A stretch of 64,000 nucleotides of DNA from Metridium senile (GCA_949775045.1 OX459098.1:14386207-14450206); one strand, 5' to 3'; shown: positions 42,901 through 50,168, numbered from the stretch's first letter. A program made the numbers and translations. The notes: generated from the sequence alone by a model not told the origin.

Positions 42901-45900
42901 TTAAAAAAAGAAATAATTGTATTAGCTTTTGAAACTTCCTCAAATAGTCTAGTTAGGCTAACTGTATGTCAACCACTCAGTGTCATTCTGGCACACATTA
43001 ATAGTCCAGTTCACAGTTCTCTGCGCCATCTTTAAAGGTAGTCAGGCCTTTGCATCGAAGCCAAATGATCATTGAGATTGCAATGATAGAACAGTCTCAC
43101 GGGACAATTATTCACGTGTCTCTATCATTGCAAGCTCAACGTCCGTCTTACTTCGATTCAAATGCCCAGCTACCTTTCAAGATGACGCAGGGAACTTTTC
43201 AAACTAATTTATCGCCATTTTATTTTTCAAAAGTTTTCAAGCTTATCATTATTTTATTGTTTGTTTTCAGCAATCATGTCTTTCGTTTTCCATCCGAGGT
43301 TTATTTATGGAAGGTTGGTATCACTGTCTTCATACATGTTGTATTGTCTGGTATTATTAGTGGCTCAAAATGCTCTTATTTCGTCCACAGCCAACAAAAC
43401 ACTGCGATCGTTTTCAAGAGTTTTCGTAGCTGTTCCTGCTGGCGGTGGACAATCGTAAGTATTTGATATATTACTGTGATTTCTGTGATGATGATGATAT
43501 TAATGATACTGATGATGATAATGATACTGATGATGATGATAATGATACCGATGATGATGATGTTAATGATACTGGTGATATTAATGATACTGATGATGAT
43601 AATGATACTGATGATGATGATACTGATGATGATGATGATACTGATGATGATGATGATGATGATACTGATGATTGTTAGGATACTGATGATGATGATGATG
43701 ATACTGATGATATTAATGATACTGATGATGATAATGATACTGATGATGATGATGATACTGATGATGATGATGATATTAATGATACTGATGATGATGATAT
43801 TAATGTACTGATGATTATGATACTGATGTTGATTATAATGATACTGATGATGATGATGATGATGATGATATTTATGATACCGATCATGATGATTGTGATA
43901 GTTTTAATGATGGTAATACCGATGATGATGATGATTGTAATGATATTCATGATACTGATGATGATGATGGTGTTTTTTATGATTTTGATTGCAATGGTTT
44001 TAATAGTATAGATGACAAAGATAATCATGATGATAATAAACAGTGATGATGATAGTCACGATGATAATGATGACAATGATATTGTGTAATCATGTGATGT
44101 TTTAATACAGGCTTCGGATAGTCAACGATCAGCTTCATGTGAGAAGTCCTACATTAGCACAAATTCAGGTGAGAAAACACTAATACATGCCCAATAAACA
44201 TTACAATCTATTACCATTTTTTTAAATACAGACTAACGCAAAAATCTGACGTTACGGAGTCATCTTGACTCCATTATCATGTCTTTAATTATGTAAAAGG
44301 TTAACAAGTTTATTACCAGCTTTGCTTAATTGACAAAGGTAGTTTGGATGTGAATAAACCCATAACCCTTCTTCCCTATGTGTTTATCAGTTGTCATTTG
44401 TGGAATTGTACCCCGTCGCTTGAAATCAGCCAATGTATACGTACGTCATAGTTTTTACACAGGAAGCCCAATACTGCAATCTATGCGCACTATCTACCAC
44501 AGGAAGCCCGCAAAGGCATCTTTAATATAGTATATATTTTGCAGAGCCTTATTCTCTTCTATTTTTCAAGGCATTTCAAAAACAACGCTCTACAAGTGCT
44601 ACAACAGCAACACAAGCTACACCACTAGCAGTACCATCGCTTTCACCCGCTACTTCGCTAACAGGTTTACCTAACACACCCACCCTAACACCAAAGGTAA
44701 GTAACTTTACCCACCCCCCTGAAGTCCTTTTACTCCGACGAAGGGCTAAACCTCGAAACGTCAATAAAGTTAAGTCAACAATTTTTACGGTGTTACAATT
44801 TCATTATATTACCTATCGTTCATATCAAACACCGATGCAGCCTATACTAGTTTACTCGCTAGTTCCATTTACATCGTTTATTAGTCTGACTTAAGAGAGC
44901 GTGTTATGATACAATAAACCCCACCCCATCACCCTAAAGTCATCGACATCGTTTATTAGTCTAACTAACACACCTAATATTAAGAGCTTGTTATATTACA
45001 ATAAACATCCCATCCCCCTGAAGTCACCTATATCGTTTATTAGTCTAACTAACTGCTATGATACAAAACGTTACCCCACGTACCGCACTTAAAATCAGTT
45101 TGCGATTCCGATTGGACGACAGGAGTACAATCAAATCATAAATTGTACTCTTCAGAGTTCCAATTAAGTTTTTCAGTCTATTGTAAATAAAAAATCACAC
45201 AATCTTCTTGTACAATTCGTAATTAATAGATATACTCATGATGTTTTGAAAGTTATCAGATAGGACTCGCCTAAAAGGCTCCACTAATTTTGAAACTTTC
45301 AAAACATCACTCGTACTTATTTATTACGAATTGTGCCCAAGAACGTGCGATTTTCACTACTAATTGATATGCGATATGCAACAAGTAGTGTTCCTCAGGA
45401 AACAATTGAAATAGCGAAAAGCCAATGTAGTATTGTACTCCTACTATGTCCTAATTGAATAACTACTGTCGTCTTCAAAATGTACAACTCACATAGATCA
45501 TCCACCATAGAAGCTCGCGTCCTAGCTTTCAATCAACACAATCTTGACATAATTATTCAATGACAGTGTCTCTAAAGTACACTAAAAACATTTGTTTTAA
45601 ATCATTTTGTGTAGGAGACTGATAGTTATTTATGTTGAGGAAAATAAAAGGAGGTCCATGGCTGTTTTTGATTAGCTATCATTTATAATATTGAATAAAG
45701 AAGCTATTTTCTTTGCTAGTTTCATGACATGGATAGGGCCTTATAGAAATTTTGGTCTTTCAAAAAAACTGACTCACTCTACCAAAAATGACCGGATATA
45801 CTGTTCTTACTGCAAGGTGTAAGGTTGAGATATGTATCTGTCTCACAGCCGTTTGGTGTATGATTTCAGGGCGTTGGCTCCACTTACTGCCACGTGGTGG

Positions 45901-48572
45901 ATAAATCAGCTGTCTGTAATTCATCTGTATGTTGTTGTTCGTTTGGGCGGGAAAAACATTAGTGTTGGCTTACCACAAGAAAATGATCGTTCTGTAATAT
46001 GGTACTTTATTTAGTCGTGTTCAGCGTCATGGTATCGATGTTTTTTTTAACTTAAAAGCAGAAATAATACTTCTGAAATTCTGTCTGATGCATAATAAAG
46101 TAGCATTCAATCGTAGAAATTGAAGGATTAATTAGACGTACAAACATTGCTCTTGTTTTAACACATGGTCGTTTCAATTACAAAATTGGGCGGGTATTTG
46201 TTATGTCTTTGTGTTTCAATATCTTTAATCGAAATTGAAGGCTAATTTTTTTAATATAAGTCCTGTTTTATTACTACGTTTCTTAAAATTATGAAAATAC
46301 TTGTACAAAATATCAATAAAGCTACAATAATACACTGAACTACAAAATGACAACAAAACTACGAAATTCCCTCCCATTCGTACAACAAACACTACAACAA
46401 CAATACAATTTTTAACTCGTAATTTTTGTCTTTCAGCAAGAACAAATGGTTGCTCAATTCAGCCGCGAGTCGAAAATGAAGGCTGACTGGTCTTACAAGT
46501 AAGTTTAGGCTCGTTAAAGCGAAGCTTTATTTCATTTAAACGCGTTGTGATAAATAGCAATTTAATTGAAAGCGAAGCACTACGAATGAAGTGTGTTTTT
46601 AGTGTAGACTAAATTACATCAACAGGTGTTTTCTTTTTTAAACTGAAATGTGTTTTGCCGTGAATTAATTATTTAAATTTCCGTGTTAGAATTCTTGATA
46701 AATGTTTAGTTTTGTAATAAAAACGAGGCAGCAACAATGAAAGAGTGAAATGCTTTCTTACTCTGTTAAACGGAAATGTGCTTTTAATTAAATTTTGTTG
46801 ATGTGAATTGAAAAAAAGGTAATTTAATATTTTCAATAAGTTTGTGATCGAGGATAAAGCATATATTTGAAATATCTAAAGTATATAATAAGGTCAAAAT
46901 AAAAATATTTTTCTTGGGTAAAGAAAAATTTAAATCAAATTAAAAGCGCGCGCATTTGAGACGCGTGCTGCCATTTTGGCGCCCAAAAATATGTCGGCCA
47001 AAATTCCAATTTTTACATCTCTACAAAATAAAATTAAAATATCATTATAACCCGAAACGAAGCTTTGTAATTGACTTTTTAAATGAAAAATCCTTTCTCC
47101 TTCATTTGGAAGCAAAGAAAGCGGAGCTTTGAAGTTCAAAATGAGGACTTTTGAATATGTGTCGGCCGCACACTATTTTGACTAATTGAACGTGAAAGTG
47201 TGTTAGTTTTGCCCATCAACTGCGAAGAAAGGCTAATTAGCAGTAATATCACTATTGTAACCTGTGTTTTTAAAGAGGATAACAACAACAGTACATTACA
47301 AGCGTTTAAAATCTAGAATAAAATACCTTCCAATAGATATAAAATAGGTCTAAATAAATTGATGAAAAAAATTACGTGTTAAAAATTATTATTTTTTATA
47401 TATATTTGAAATTGAAAATGGCAGAAAATGTATTTCCTATGCTGTTTAACATCAGCGATAAAAAGGACCGCGGAAAATTGTAGGTTTTCATTTACATGGC
47501 GGGCAATTTTTTGTCGTTAGCATATTAAATTCAGATTATTAATAACAAATAATTAACTGAATAAGCTATTAAATTCGCTTCCTCTTATTTTTCTTTACTA
47601 ATTCTCATATTTGCTTCATTTTGTAGGTGCCTTTTACAGAATGACTGGGACTACCCAAAAGCAGCCAAAGTTTTTACAGATTTAAATGTAAGAAAGCAAA
47701 ACTTTCAACCATTTGTCAGTCTTGTGGTAGTTTTAAGTTTGCTTATCAATAACATTGTTTTATACGATAAACCATACATTCCCGCCCGACCCTTAGGCTA
47801 GCCTAGTGATAAAAGTTTCTTTTCTGTACAAAAGTGGTTTATGTTATCGCTGTTTCAATGCGTCTTTTCTCCTTCTATTCTGTCGTTTTGTACAAAGTTA
47901 TTTAGAAAACAAAAGGCCATGCTTTTGGAACAATATAATCTTGCTTTTGAACTACGCTAAACACGCTTGAAGGAACAGTAATTTTGAATGGATAGGCCAG
48001 ATGTGGGCGTCAAAAGCGATGAGCAGTTTTAAACTTACAGACAAACTAGTGTAGTAGAATAAAACAAGAAACAAGCAAATAAACACGAAGAGACAAGCAA
48101 ACAAATAGAAAACAAGAAGAAATGATTATGGATAACCTAGTAACATGCTCATTTTTTGCGGACGGAGGAAAACCCTCGTAGCATAGGAGAGTAGGACACA
48201 TCAAACAAACTCAACTCACATATAATCCATGCCCGAGCCGGGACTCGAACCTGGACCACTGCGGCGAGAGGCCAGCGCTCTCATCTCAAGGCCACCCATG
48301 CTATTTGTGTATTTTTACGTCTTTCGGCATATTCCACGTTTCTAAGCGTATTTTCCGTTTCTTTACGTATGTTTGTTTCATACGTATTTTCCGTTTCTTT
48401 CCGTATATATTTACCGTTTCTTTACGTATGTTTGTTTCATACGTATTTTCCGTATCTTTGTTTCATACGTATTTTCCGTTTCTTTCCGTATATATTTTCT
48501 GTTTCTTTACGTATTTTTTCAATATTTCAGAGTAAAGGAAGTATACCTGCAGACGCCTTCGCGACGACGTAA
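16946..48572 (+). CDS. NXF1: Nuclear RNA export factor 1 (NXF1/TAP), 24 exons
   Basis: Exons: 16946-17030, 18030-18264, 18959-19091, 19685-19768, 21388-21492, 22417-22521, 24833-24902, 25000-25088, 30326-30433, 31463-31575, 32003-32039, 32565-32633, 33076-33131, 36874-36934, 38618-38685, 41649-41710, 42511-42626, 43271-43313, 43391-43454, 44111-44168, 44571-44696, 46437-46498, 47627-47687, 48531-48572. All phases join to 683 aa. An N-terminal RGG-rich, acidic region (about 30-115) precedes RYNPYGSRP. The RRM (about 147-245) starts WYKATIVNGKTHDKEWL. Leucine-rich repeats (about 255-400) contain LDLSDNRLYNLD and LDLSGNPLCD. The NTF2-like domain (about 412-587) contains FLQQYFKVFDSSDRQPLLEA and would pair with NXT1. 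The C-terminal UBA-like TAP-C (630-683) has NDWDYPKAAKVF, the FG-nucleoporin-binding fold. In animals NXF1 carries mRNPs through the nuclear pore. Introns are inflated by repeats, and four junctions are tandemly duplicated. Confidence 0.95.
17284..17600. repeat. ATTGATT/AATCAAT-rich low-complexity segment in NXF1 intron 1
   Basis: Many short copies of ATCAAT and ATTGAT in both orientations lie together with CGATAATCGATAATAATCG. No clean termini were found, so it may be a decayed fold-back element. Confidence 0.4.
17703..17926. mobile_element. MITE rich in ATGATAGTT motifs
   Basis: The left end GGTCAAACGGCTATGATAG matches the complement of the right end CTATCATTGCCGGTTGACC. The interior repeats ACTATCAT in both orientations. 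Confidence 0.75.
18200..18600 (+). repeat. Tandem copies of the NXF1 exon 2 / donor junction
   Basis: The true exon end is AAGTCGTACAACCCAAGATA with GTAAGT at 18265. Near-copies of the exon tail and donor occur at 18337-18369 (GTAAGT at 18364) and 18543-18570 (GTAAGT at 18565). Each is embedded in GAT-repeat sequence and followed by a similar AACATGTAATGATGATG or CCATGTAATGATGATG string. The third copy includes the upstream GAGTATGGATGA. Confidence 0.8.
18280..18780. repeat. (GAT)n-rich microsatellite region, NXF1 intron 2
   Basis: Imperfect runs of GATGATGATAGTAAT. Open frames of M/V/D or H/Y repeats here are by-products of the triplet repeat. Confidence 0.9.
19196..19401. mobile_element. 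CAGTGCGGACACTCC MITE (family D)
   Basis: Starts CAGTGCGGACACTCCAACCG after TA; ends CGGTTGGAGTGTCCACACTG. A second copy is at 32839-33042. Confidence 0.8.
19740..20395 (+). repeat. Five tandem copies of the NXF1 exon 4 end plus donor and flanking intron
   Basis: The real junction is TGTGAAGCAGCATTCCAACC...GAG/GTAAGT (donor 19769). Copies of the exon tail with donor follow at 19864 (GTAAGT), 19967 (GTAAGT), 20081 (GTAGGT) and 20344 (GTAAGT). Units are about 95-110 bp and share GCAGAACAGTGTCTTTGATT and GTCAATAAATGTCA. The second copy keeps the reading frame (SCEAAFQPLD) and the fourth and fifth read SFEAAFQLVDFY, while the third is frame-disrupted. An AT-rich insertion (about 20125-20275) splits the array. 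Confidence 0.85.
20426..20639. mobile_element. CAGTGAGGATACTTG MITE, TA-flanked
   Basis: TA at 20424-20425 and 20640-20641. Left CAGTGAGGATACTTGAAGCC; right complement (CGGTTCGAGTATCCTCACTG). Confidence 0.8.
20844..20990. repeat. Palindromic repeat in NXF1 intron 4
   Basis: AGAGTACAAACACTAAAAGT at the left and its near-complement CTTTTAGTGTTTGTACTTT at the right. A related sequence starts at 55566. Confidence 0.6.
21485..22380 (+). repeat. TTTG-rich minisatellite including donor-proximal copies of exon 5
   Basis: Dominated by TTGCTTGTTTG units with a recurring GCTCCAGCTT. The string GGCAGAAGACTAATTTGTTT directly after the exon 5 donor (21493) recurs as GGCAAAAGACTAATTTGTTT at 22046 and 22160. 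Both copies are preceded by AAAGATAT in place of the exon's AAAGGTAA, so the junction has been copied and the donor GT lost. Confidence 0.75.
22531..23851. mobile_element. 1.3-kb element with 12-bp inverted ends (AACTCGTGGATC)
   Basis: AACTCGTGGATC at 22531 and GATCCACGAGTT at 23840-23851. It begins nine bases after the exon 6 donor. Near the left end is a perfect 8-bp repeat (next entry). No target duplication and no transposase ORF was found, so the class is unknown. Confidence 0.5.
22587..22639. repeat. (CACTCGCT)n microsatellite
   Basis: Five to six units of the 8-mer CACTCGCT, flanked by CACTCA variants. It lies subterminally in the 22531-23851 element. Confidence 0.9.
23919..24108. mobile_element. 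MITE with GGGGTGGACCATTT ends
   Basis: Left GGTGGACCATTTAACTTTTG then AGGGGGG; right CCCCCCTCAAAAGTCAAATG then GTCCACC. The interior is non-coding. Confidence 0.75.
24329..24420 (-). repeat. Isolated unit of the 98-bp satellite, minus orientation
   Basis: The complement reads CTAACACCAAC-AATCTTTCTCAAGACTACAC and GGTTCAAACCATTCAAAGGT in unit order, very close to the 38.97-41.59 kb consensus. It is a single unit lying 14.6 kb upstream of the array, in intron 6. Confidence 0.75.
24542..24760. mobile_element. Fold-back MITE (family A), intact copy
   Basis: AACAGGTTCCCATTTAAACC to its complement. Internal pair CTGATTGGTTGATCTGTGTG / CACACAGATCAACCAATCAG. The subterminal 20-bp motif CCATTTAAATCTGTACTT is duplicated in each arm. 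Confidence 0.85.
25136..25340. mobile_element. MITE with CAGC...GCTG ends (family E), TA-flanked
   Basis: TA at 25134-25135 and 25341-25342. Left CAAAAGTATGACCAC, right GTGGTCATACTTTTG. Inner pair TTTGCATACTTTCATGCAC and its complement. A relative lies at 54536-54699. It is inserted 47 bp after the exon 8 donor. Confidence 0.8.
25386..25406. repeat. Poly-G tract in NXF1 intron 8
   Basis: Uninterrupted G run of about 21 nt. Confidence 0.95.
25521..29323. mobile_element. 3.8-kb fold-back element with 1.2-kb inverted arms, TTAA target duplication
   Basis: Arms at 25521-26746 and 28107-29323 are inverted copies and look nearly identical throughout; the same 62-codon frame appears in both (25958-26146 minus, 28707-28895 plus). 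The tips differ slightly. Both tips are GAGAGCATGTC and its complement, and TTAA flanks both sides (25517-25520, 29324-29327), as in piggyBac-type insertion. The spacer repeats part of the inner arm directly (26748-26886 resembles 26571-26686) and contains a family-C MITE. No transposase was seen, so it would be non-autonomous. It lies wholly in NXF1 intron 8. Confidence 0.8.
27443..27709. mobile_element. Family-C MITE nested in the fold-back spacer
   Basis: CCCGGGG plus a G run and TTCTCCCTTAATCCAAGTGG at the left; CCACTTGGACAAAGGGAGTA plus a C run and CCCGGGG at the right. The interior repeats GTACCTTTTAGGG three times. Confidence 0.8.
29343..30325 (+). repeat. Tandem array duplicating the intron 8 / exon 9 acceptor
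   Basis: Eight units of about 124-144 bp. Each ends TTTTGT.TTGTTGTAG followed by ATGGAGG, so each holds a pyrimidine tract, an AG and the first bases of exon 9. Pseudo-acceptor AGs end at 29409, 29536, 29660, 29784, 29921, 30065 and 30195; the real one ends at 30325. After each pseudo-exon start the sequence runs into an in-frame stop (GGATTAGAT..TTATAG or GAGGATTAA). The unit's AATAATATTTTATAGAATAA also occurs just after the exon 8 donor (25097-25117). Confidence 0.9.
30601..30690 (-). mobile_element. Decayed tRNA-derived SINE fragment
   Basis: AAACAAACTCAAC..., AGTCCATGCCC and GCCACCCATGC match the better-preserved minus-strand SINE at 48148-48301 in order. The B-box region has decayed. 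Confidence 0.5.
30695..31120. mobile_element. MITE family B split by a second fold-back element
   Basis: Left half GGGGTCAGTTGTTCGAAGCC, right half GGATATCTTTATCCAGGCTTTG. The host is interrupted at 30771-31047, and TATTTATTA is present on both sides (30762-30770, 31048-31056). Confidence 0.75.
30771..31047. mobile_element. Fold-back element (family F) nested in family B
   Basis: Contains AGATTTTATCTTCTTGTGTT CAAATGATATC and its inverted counterpart GAACACTCAAAGATAAAATC, with CATGGG/CCCATG arms. A second copy is at 56066-56211. Its 8-9 bp target duplication fits hAT- or P-type movement. Confidence 0.75.
31126..31388. mobile_element. MITE with CAATCTTGGACAAAAG ends
   Basis: Left CAATCTTGGACAAAAGTGTT, right CTACTTTTGTCCAAGATTG. 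It ends 74 bp before the exon 10 acceptor. Confidence 0.75.
32128..32250. repeat. (CTCA)n / (CTTA)n microsatellite, NXF1 intron 11
   Basis: About seven CTCA units followed by about 24 CTTA-type units. Confidence 0.95.
32839..33042. mobile_element. MITE family D, second copy
   Basis: CAGTGCGGACACTCCAACCG at the left, CTGGTTGGAGTATCGGCACTG at the right. It ends 34 bp before exon 13. Confidence 0.8.
33660..33905. repeat. (ATC)n-type microsatellite, NXF1 intron 13
   Basis: Imperfect ATC/ATA/AAC triplet run. Frames read as I/N or M repeats and are not coding. Confidence 0.95.
34428..34770. repeat. 113-bp tandem repeat, 3 copies
   Basis: GCATCTATATCATCAACTAT recurs at 34428, 34541 and 34654. Units also share TGTGGTTGTATGAGGACTGT. 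Confidence 0.9.
35070..35545. repeat. (GAT/GGT)n microsatellite, NXF1 intron 13
   Basis: Long imperfect GATGATGATGGTCATCAT units, with higher-order repetition of about 55-60 bp. Confidence 0.95.
36060..36360. repeat. ~107-bp tandem repeat, 3 copies
   Basis: TGTGTAGCTTTGAGTAGCTT or a one-base variant recurs at 36083, 36189 and 36297, each followed by TAAATACCTGTAAAA. Confidence 0.85.
36447..36800. repeat. Two-copy direct repeat upstream of NXF1 exon 14
   Basis: CTTACATGGTAAAAGCAGAAAG and TATTATAAGTTGTTTTTAAAATATGT each occur twice, in the same order. Confidence 0.75.
36962..37285. mobile_element. MITE with ~43-bp inverted ends
   Basis: TAGCCCAAGCTCACTGTAAG followed by TGTTGATTTACTAAAGGATA, with the complement at the right end. 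It lies 27 bp after the exon 14 donor. Confidence 0.8.
37355..37925. repeat. 76-bp tandem repeat, ~7 copies
   Basis: TAAATATGTATTGTCTAATT recurs at 37365, 37441 and 37517 and onward, with GTTCAAACTTGTGGATATCA in each unit. Later units diverge. Confidence 0.9.
38079..38567. mobile_element. Fold-back MITE (family A) split by a nested MITE
   Basis: AACGGGTGCCCATTTAAATC to AAATGGGAACCTGTT. The loop, intact at 24542-24760, is interrupted here at 38187-38450. Confidence 0.85.
38187..38450. mobile_element. MITE with CAGGGGCGGATCCAGG ends, nested in family A
   Basis: CAGGGGCGGATCCAGG at the left and CCTGGATCCACCCCTG at the right. ATTAT is duplicated at 38182-38186 and 38451-38455, and the uninterrupted homologous site near 24640 has it once. 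Confidence 0.85.
38747..38817 (+). tRNA. tRNA-like sequence, probably a pseudogene or SINE head
   Basis: A 71-nt stretch with a 7-bp acceptor stem (GTCCTTG/CAAGGGC, one G-T pair), a 4-bp D stem (GTGT/ACAC) and a B box GGTTCAATTCC. A T run at 38826-38832 could end Pol III transcription. The lower half of the anticodon stem is mismatched, and the T stem pairs fully only if one G of GGGG is removed. I therefore regard it as defective. It lies just downstream of NXF1 exon 15. Confidence 0.45.
38965..41590 (+). repeat. 98-bp satellite array, ~27 units, NXF1 intron 15
   Basis: The unit contains GATCACAACTCATCAACATC, ACTTACACCTGGGTTCAAAC, CATTCAAATGTCAGACACTA and ACACCAACAGTCTTTCTCAA. Spacing is 98 bp through most of the array; the last units are about 90 bp. 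Two units (around 40020 and 41000) carry TTGAGGAATAA instead of TTTCTCAAGAC. Open frames across it arise because 98 is not a multiple of three, and they are not genes. Confidence 0.97.
41716..41835 (+). mobile_element. Retroelement-type terminal fragment (family G)
   Basis: AACTAGCGAGTAAACTAGTA and GTCGGTGTTTGATAT...TAATATAATGAAATTTGTAAC match the complement of 44729-44863. It is truncated before the GACGAAGGGC core and begins 6 bp after the exon 16 donor. Confidence 0.65.
42188..42440. repeat. (TTTG)n/(TTCG)n-rich simple repeat, NXF1 intron 16
   Basis: Runs of TTTGTTTGTTCG. Cys/Phe/Val-rich frames here are artefacts. Confidence 0.9.
43485..44095. repeat. (GAT)n with GATACT units, NXF1 intron 19
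   Basis: Long run of GATGATGATACTGATGAT variants with interruptions. It fills most of the intron. Confidence 0.95.
44729..44863 (-). mobile_element. Family G retroelement-type end with hammerhead-like core
   Basis: Plus-strand text ACTCCGACGAAGGGCTAAAC continuing CTCGAAACGTC, then CAATAAAG and ACGGTGTTACAATTTC. Copies in the other orientation are at 41716 and 61733. The string is of the kind repeated at the ends of retroelements in animal genomes. Class not proven. Confidence 0.6.
45083..45420 (-). mobile_element. Fold-back repeat (family H)
   Basis: CACAATCTTCTTGTACAATT and a later complementary TACGAATTGTGCCCAAGAAC flank GATGTTTTGAAAGTTATCAG and its complement. A second copy in opposite orientation is at 57890-58165; both include CCGATTGGACGA or its complement at one end. 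Confidence 0.75.
45421..46436 (+). other. NXF1 intron 21, remainder
   Basis: Unique-looking AT-rich sequence up to the exon 22 acceptor. Short frames here (for example 45832-46014) resemble nothing known, and I see no structured repeat. Confidence 0.5.
46499..47626 (+). other. NXF1 intron 22
   Basis: AT-rich, with a GC-richer patch near 46950-46990 (GCGCGCGCATTTGAGACGCG). No gene, clear repeat or RNA was recognised. Confidence 0.5.
48148..48301 (-). mobile_element. tRNA-derived SINE
   Basis: On the minus strand a tRNA-like head (48228-48301) has a perfect B box GGTTCGAGTCC and an A-box-like TGGCCTTGAGATGAGAGCG. It is followed by a tail AGTTGAGTTTGTTTGATGTG and a CCTCCGTCCGCAAAAAATGA end. 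A decayed relative lies at 30601-30690. Being tRNA-like at the head with a non-tRNA tail is the definition of this SINE type. Confidence 0.75.
48305..48530 (+). repeat. Pyrimidine-rich repeat forming the 3' end of NXF1's last intron
   Basis: Repeated TTTCATACGTATTTTCCGTT and TCTTTACGTATGTTTG blocks, more than 200 nt of CT-rich sequence, running directly into AATATTTCAG and exon 24. Confidence 0.8.
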
Positions 48573-49180
48573 CGAGTACTACTGGAATGAACGACGAGAA
48601 ATTAGTAGTGTAATTTATAGTAGAAGTTGGGCGTATATACTTTGTTAAAGAAGACAGAAACGTCAGATAGCAGCTATACCGTGTTATCACTTGTGTGTTA
48701 GACAGTAATTTTATCTATAGAAAACAGCTATTTACCGCAATGAACATCCCGCGCAACTTCATTGTGGCCGTAACTTACCGCAAGGTAAACCCGTTACGTG
48801 ACGCAGCGTATGCGTTCATGAAAAGATGTACGTTACGTACGCAAGTTAGCCGTAGCATACTGGAAGATAACTGCGCTATCTAAGACAATGAATTCGTAAG
48901 ATGCGAGATATGCGTTACGTAACTCATCATTCAACGCAAGGTATTTCGCGGGAAGCATGATTGTTAACAAATTTTCCGTAAATGAGATTTAAATTATCCG
49001 TAAATGAAACGCAGCCAATTAATCTTTGCGTAACCAAAACATCGAAAAATCATCAGGGAATAACATTTAAAAATGTCGAAAACCATATTTTTAACATAAA
49101 GTTAATCATACTTATCGTGTTAGCATATAAATCCATTTTAAAAGAACATTAAGATATTGTACAAATAATATTAAAGTTTA
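48573..49180 (+). other. Downstream of NXF1; probable 3' UTR and flank
   Basis: Rich in ACGTAAC/GTTACGT motifs (48770-48930). No AATAAA was found close to the stop, so the 3' end is not placed. The 62-codon frame at 48695-48883 has no recognisable homology. Confidence 0.4.
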
Positions 49181-49446
49181 CAGTGCGACTCGCCGTACCG
49201 TAGTCACTTACAAAAACATTTGATGAATTTTTGACATTTTTTTGACATTTTTTTCATCTCAATCGGACCAATCAGATACACGTTTATATCGAGAGGCGGA
49301 GTTTATATCGAAAGGCGGAGTTAATATTGATCAGAGGCGGAGACTTTAGATACTTCGATGTCTGTAATTGGTCCAATTGAGATGAAATAATGTCAAAAAT
49401 TCATCAAAAGTTTGTGTAGGTGACTACGGTACGGCGAGTCGCACTG
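49181..49446. mobile_element. CAGTGCGACTCGCC MITE, TA-flanked
   Basis: TA at 49179-49180 and 49447-49448. Left CAGTGCGACTCGCCGTACCG, right complement CGGTACGGCGAGTCGCACTG. An internal GGCGGAGTTTATATCGAAAG direct repeat is present. Confidence 0.85.
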
Positions 49447-49710
49447 TAAGAAGTATTTCACTGATTAAAGATTTCTGTCAATGCTTTGAAGTTTTGAGAT
49501 TTTTTATTGTTTGTATATCAATAATACTGGCTTTTCAATTGGATGTATGAATAGTTAAAGTACATTCAGTCTGTCACAATTTATTCATAGTATTTTGGCA
49601 TACTTGAACCAACTTATTACAGTGATGTGGAATTTTAAAATCATGTACTTTGCATGTGAAAAGAAGTGATTCGGCCTGGTATGTATTATTGTAAGCCAAT
49701 CACTGAGATT

Positions 49711-50130
49711 GTCATGGCAAGGGTTTGTTAAATCCTCAGTGGCTCTTTTAGGTCCTCCCAATGGGGGTTAGTCATGGCGAGGGTTTGTTAAATCCTCAGT
49801 GGCTCTTTTAGGTCCTCCCAATGCGGGTTAGTCATGGCGAGGGTTTGTTACATCCTCAGTGGTTCTTTGAGGTCCTCCCAATGGGGGTTAGTCATGGCGA
49901 GGGTTTGTTACATCCTCAGTGGTTCTTTGAGGTCCTCCCAATGGGGGTTAGTCATGGCGAGGGTTTGTTACATCCTCAGTGGTTCTTTGAGGTCCTCCCA
50001 ATGCGGGTTAGTCATGGCGAGGGTTTGGTACATCCTCAGTGGTTCTTTGAGGTCCTCCCAATGCGGGTTAGTCATGGCGAGGGTTTGTTACATCCTCAGT
50101 GGTTCTTTGAGGTCCTCCCAATGCGGGTTA
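49711..50130. repeat. 60-bp minisatellite, 7 copies
   Basis: Unit GTCATGGCGAGGGTTTGTTA...CATCCTCAGTGGTTCTTTGA. It is exactly 60 bp, so frames stay open through several units. The first two units are the most diverged. Confidence 0.97.
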
Positions 50131-50168
50131 GTGGGAGTAATGTAGAGAGATGACTGACCCCTGATTTA

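Noticed and set aside
43445..44028. Asp/Thr-rich and Met/Ile-rich frames
   Set aside because: Translations of the GAT microsatellite in NXF1 intron 19.
49821..50153. 110- and 103-residue frames with 20-residue repeats
   Set aside because: By-product of a 60-bp minisatellite; both frames are equally open and no splice or promoter context supports either.
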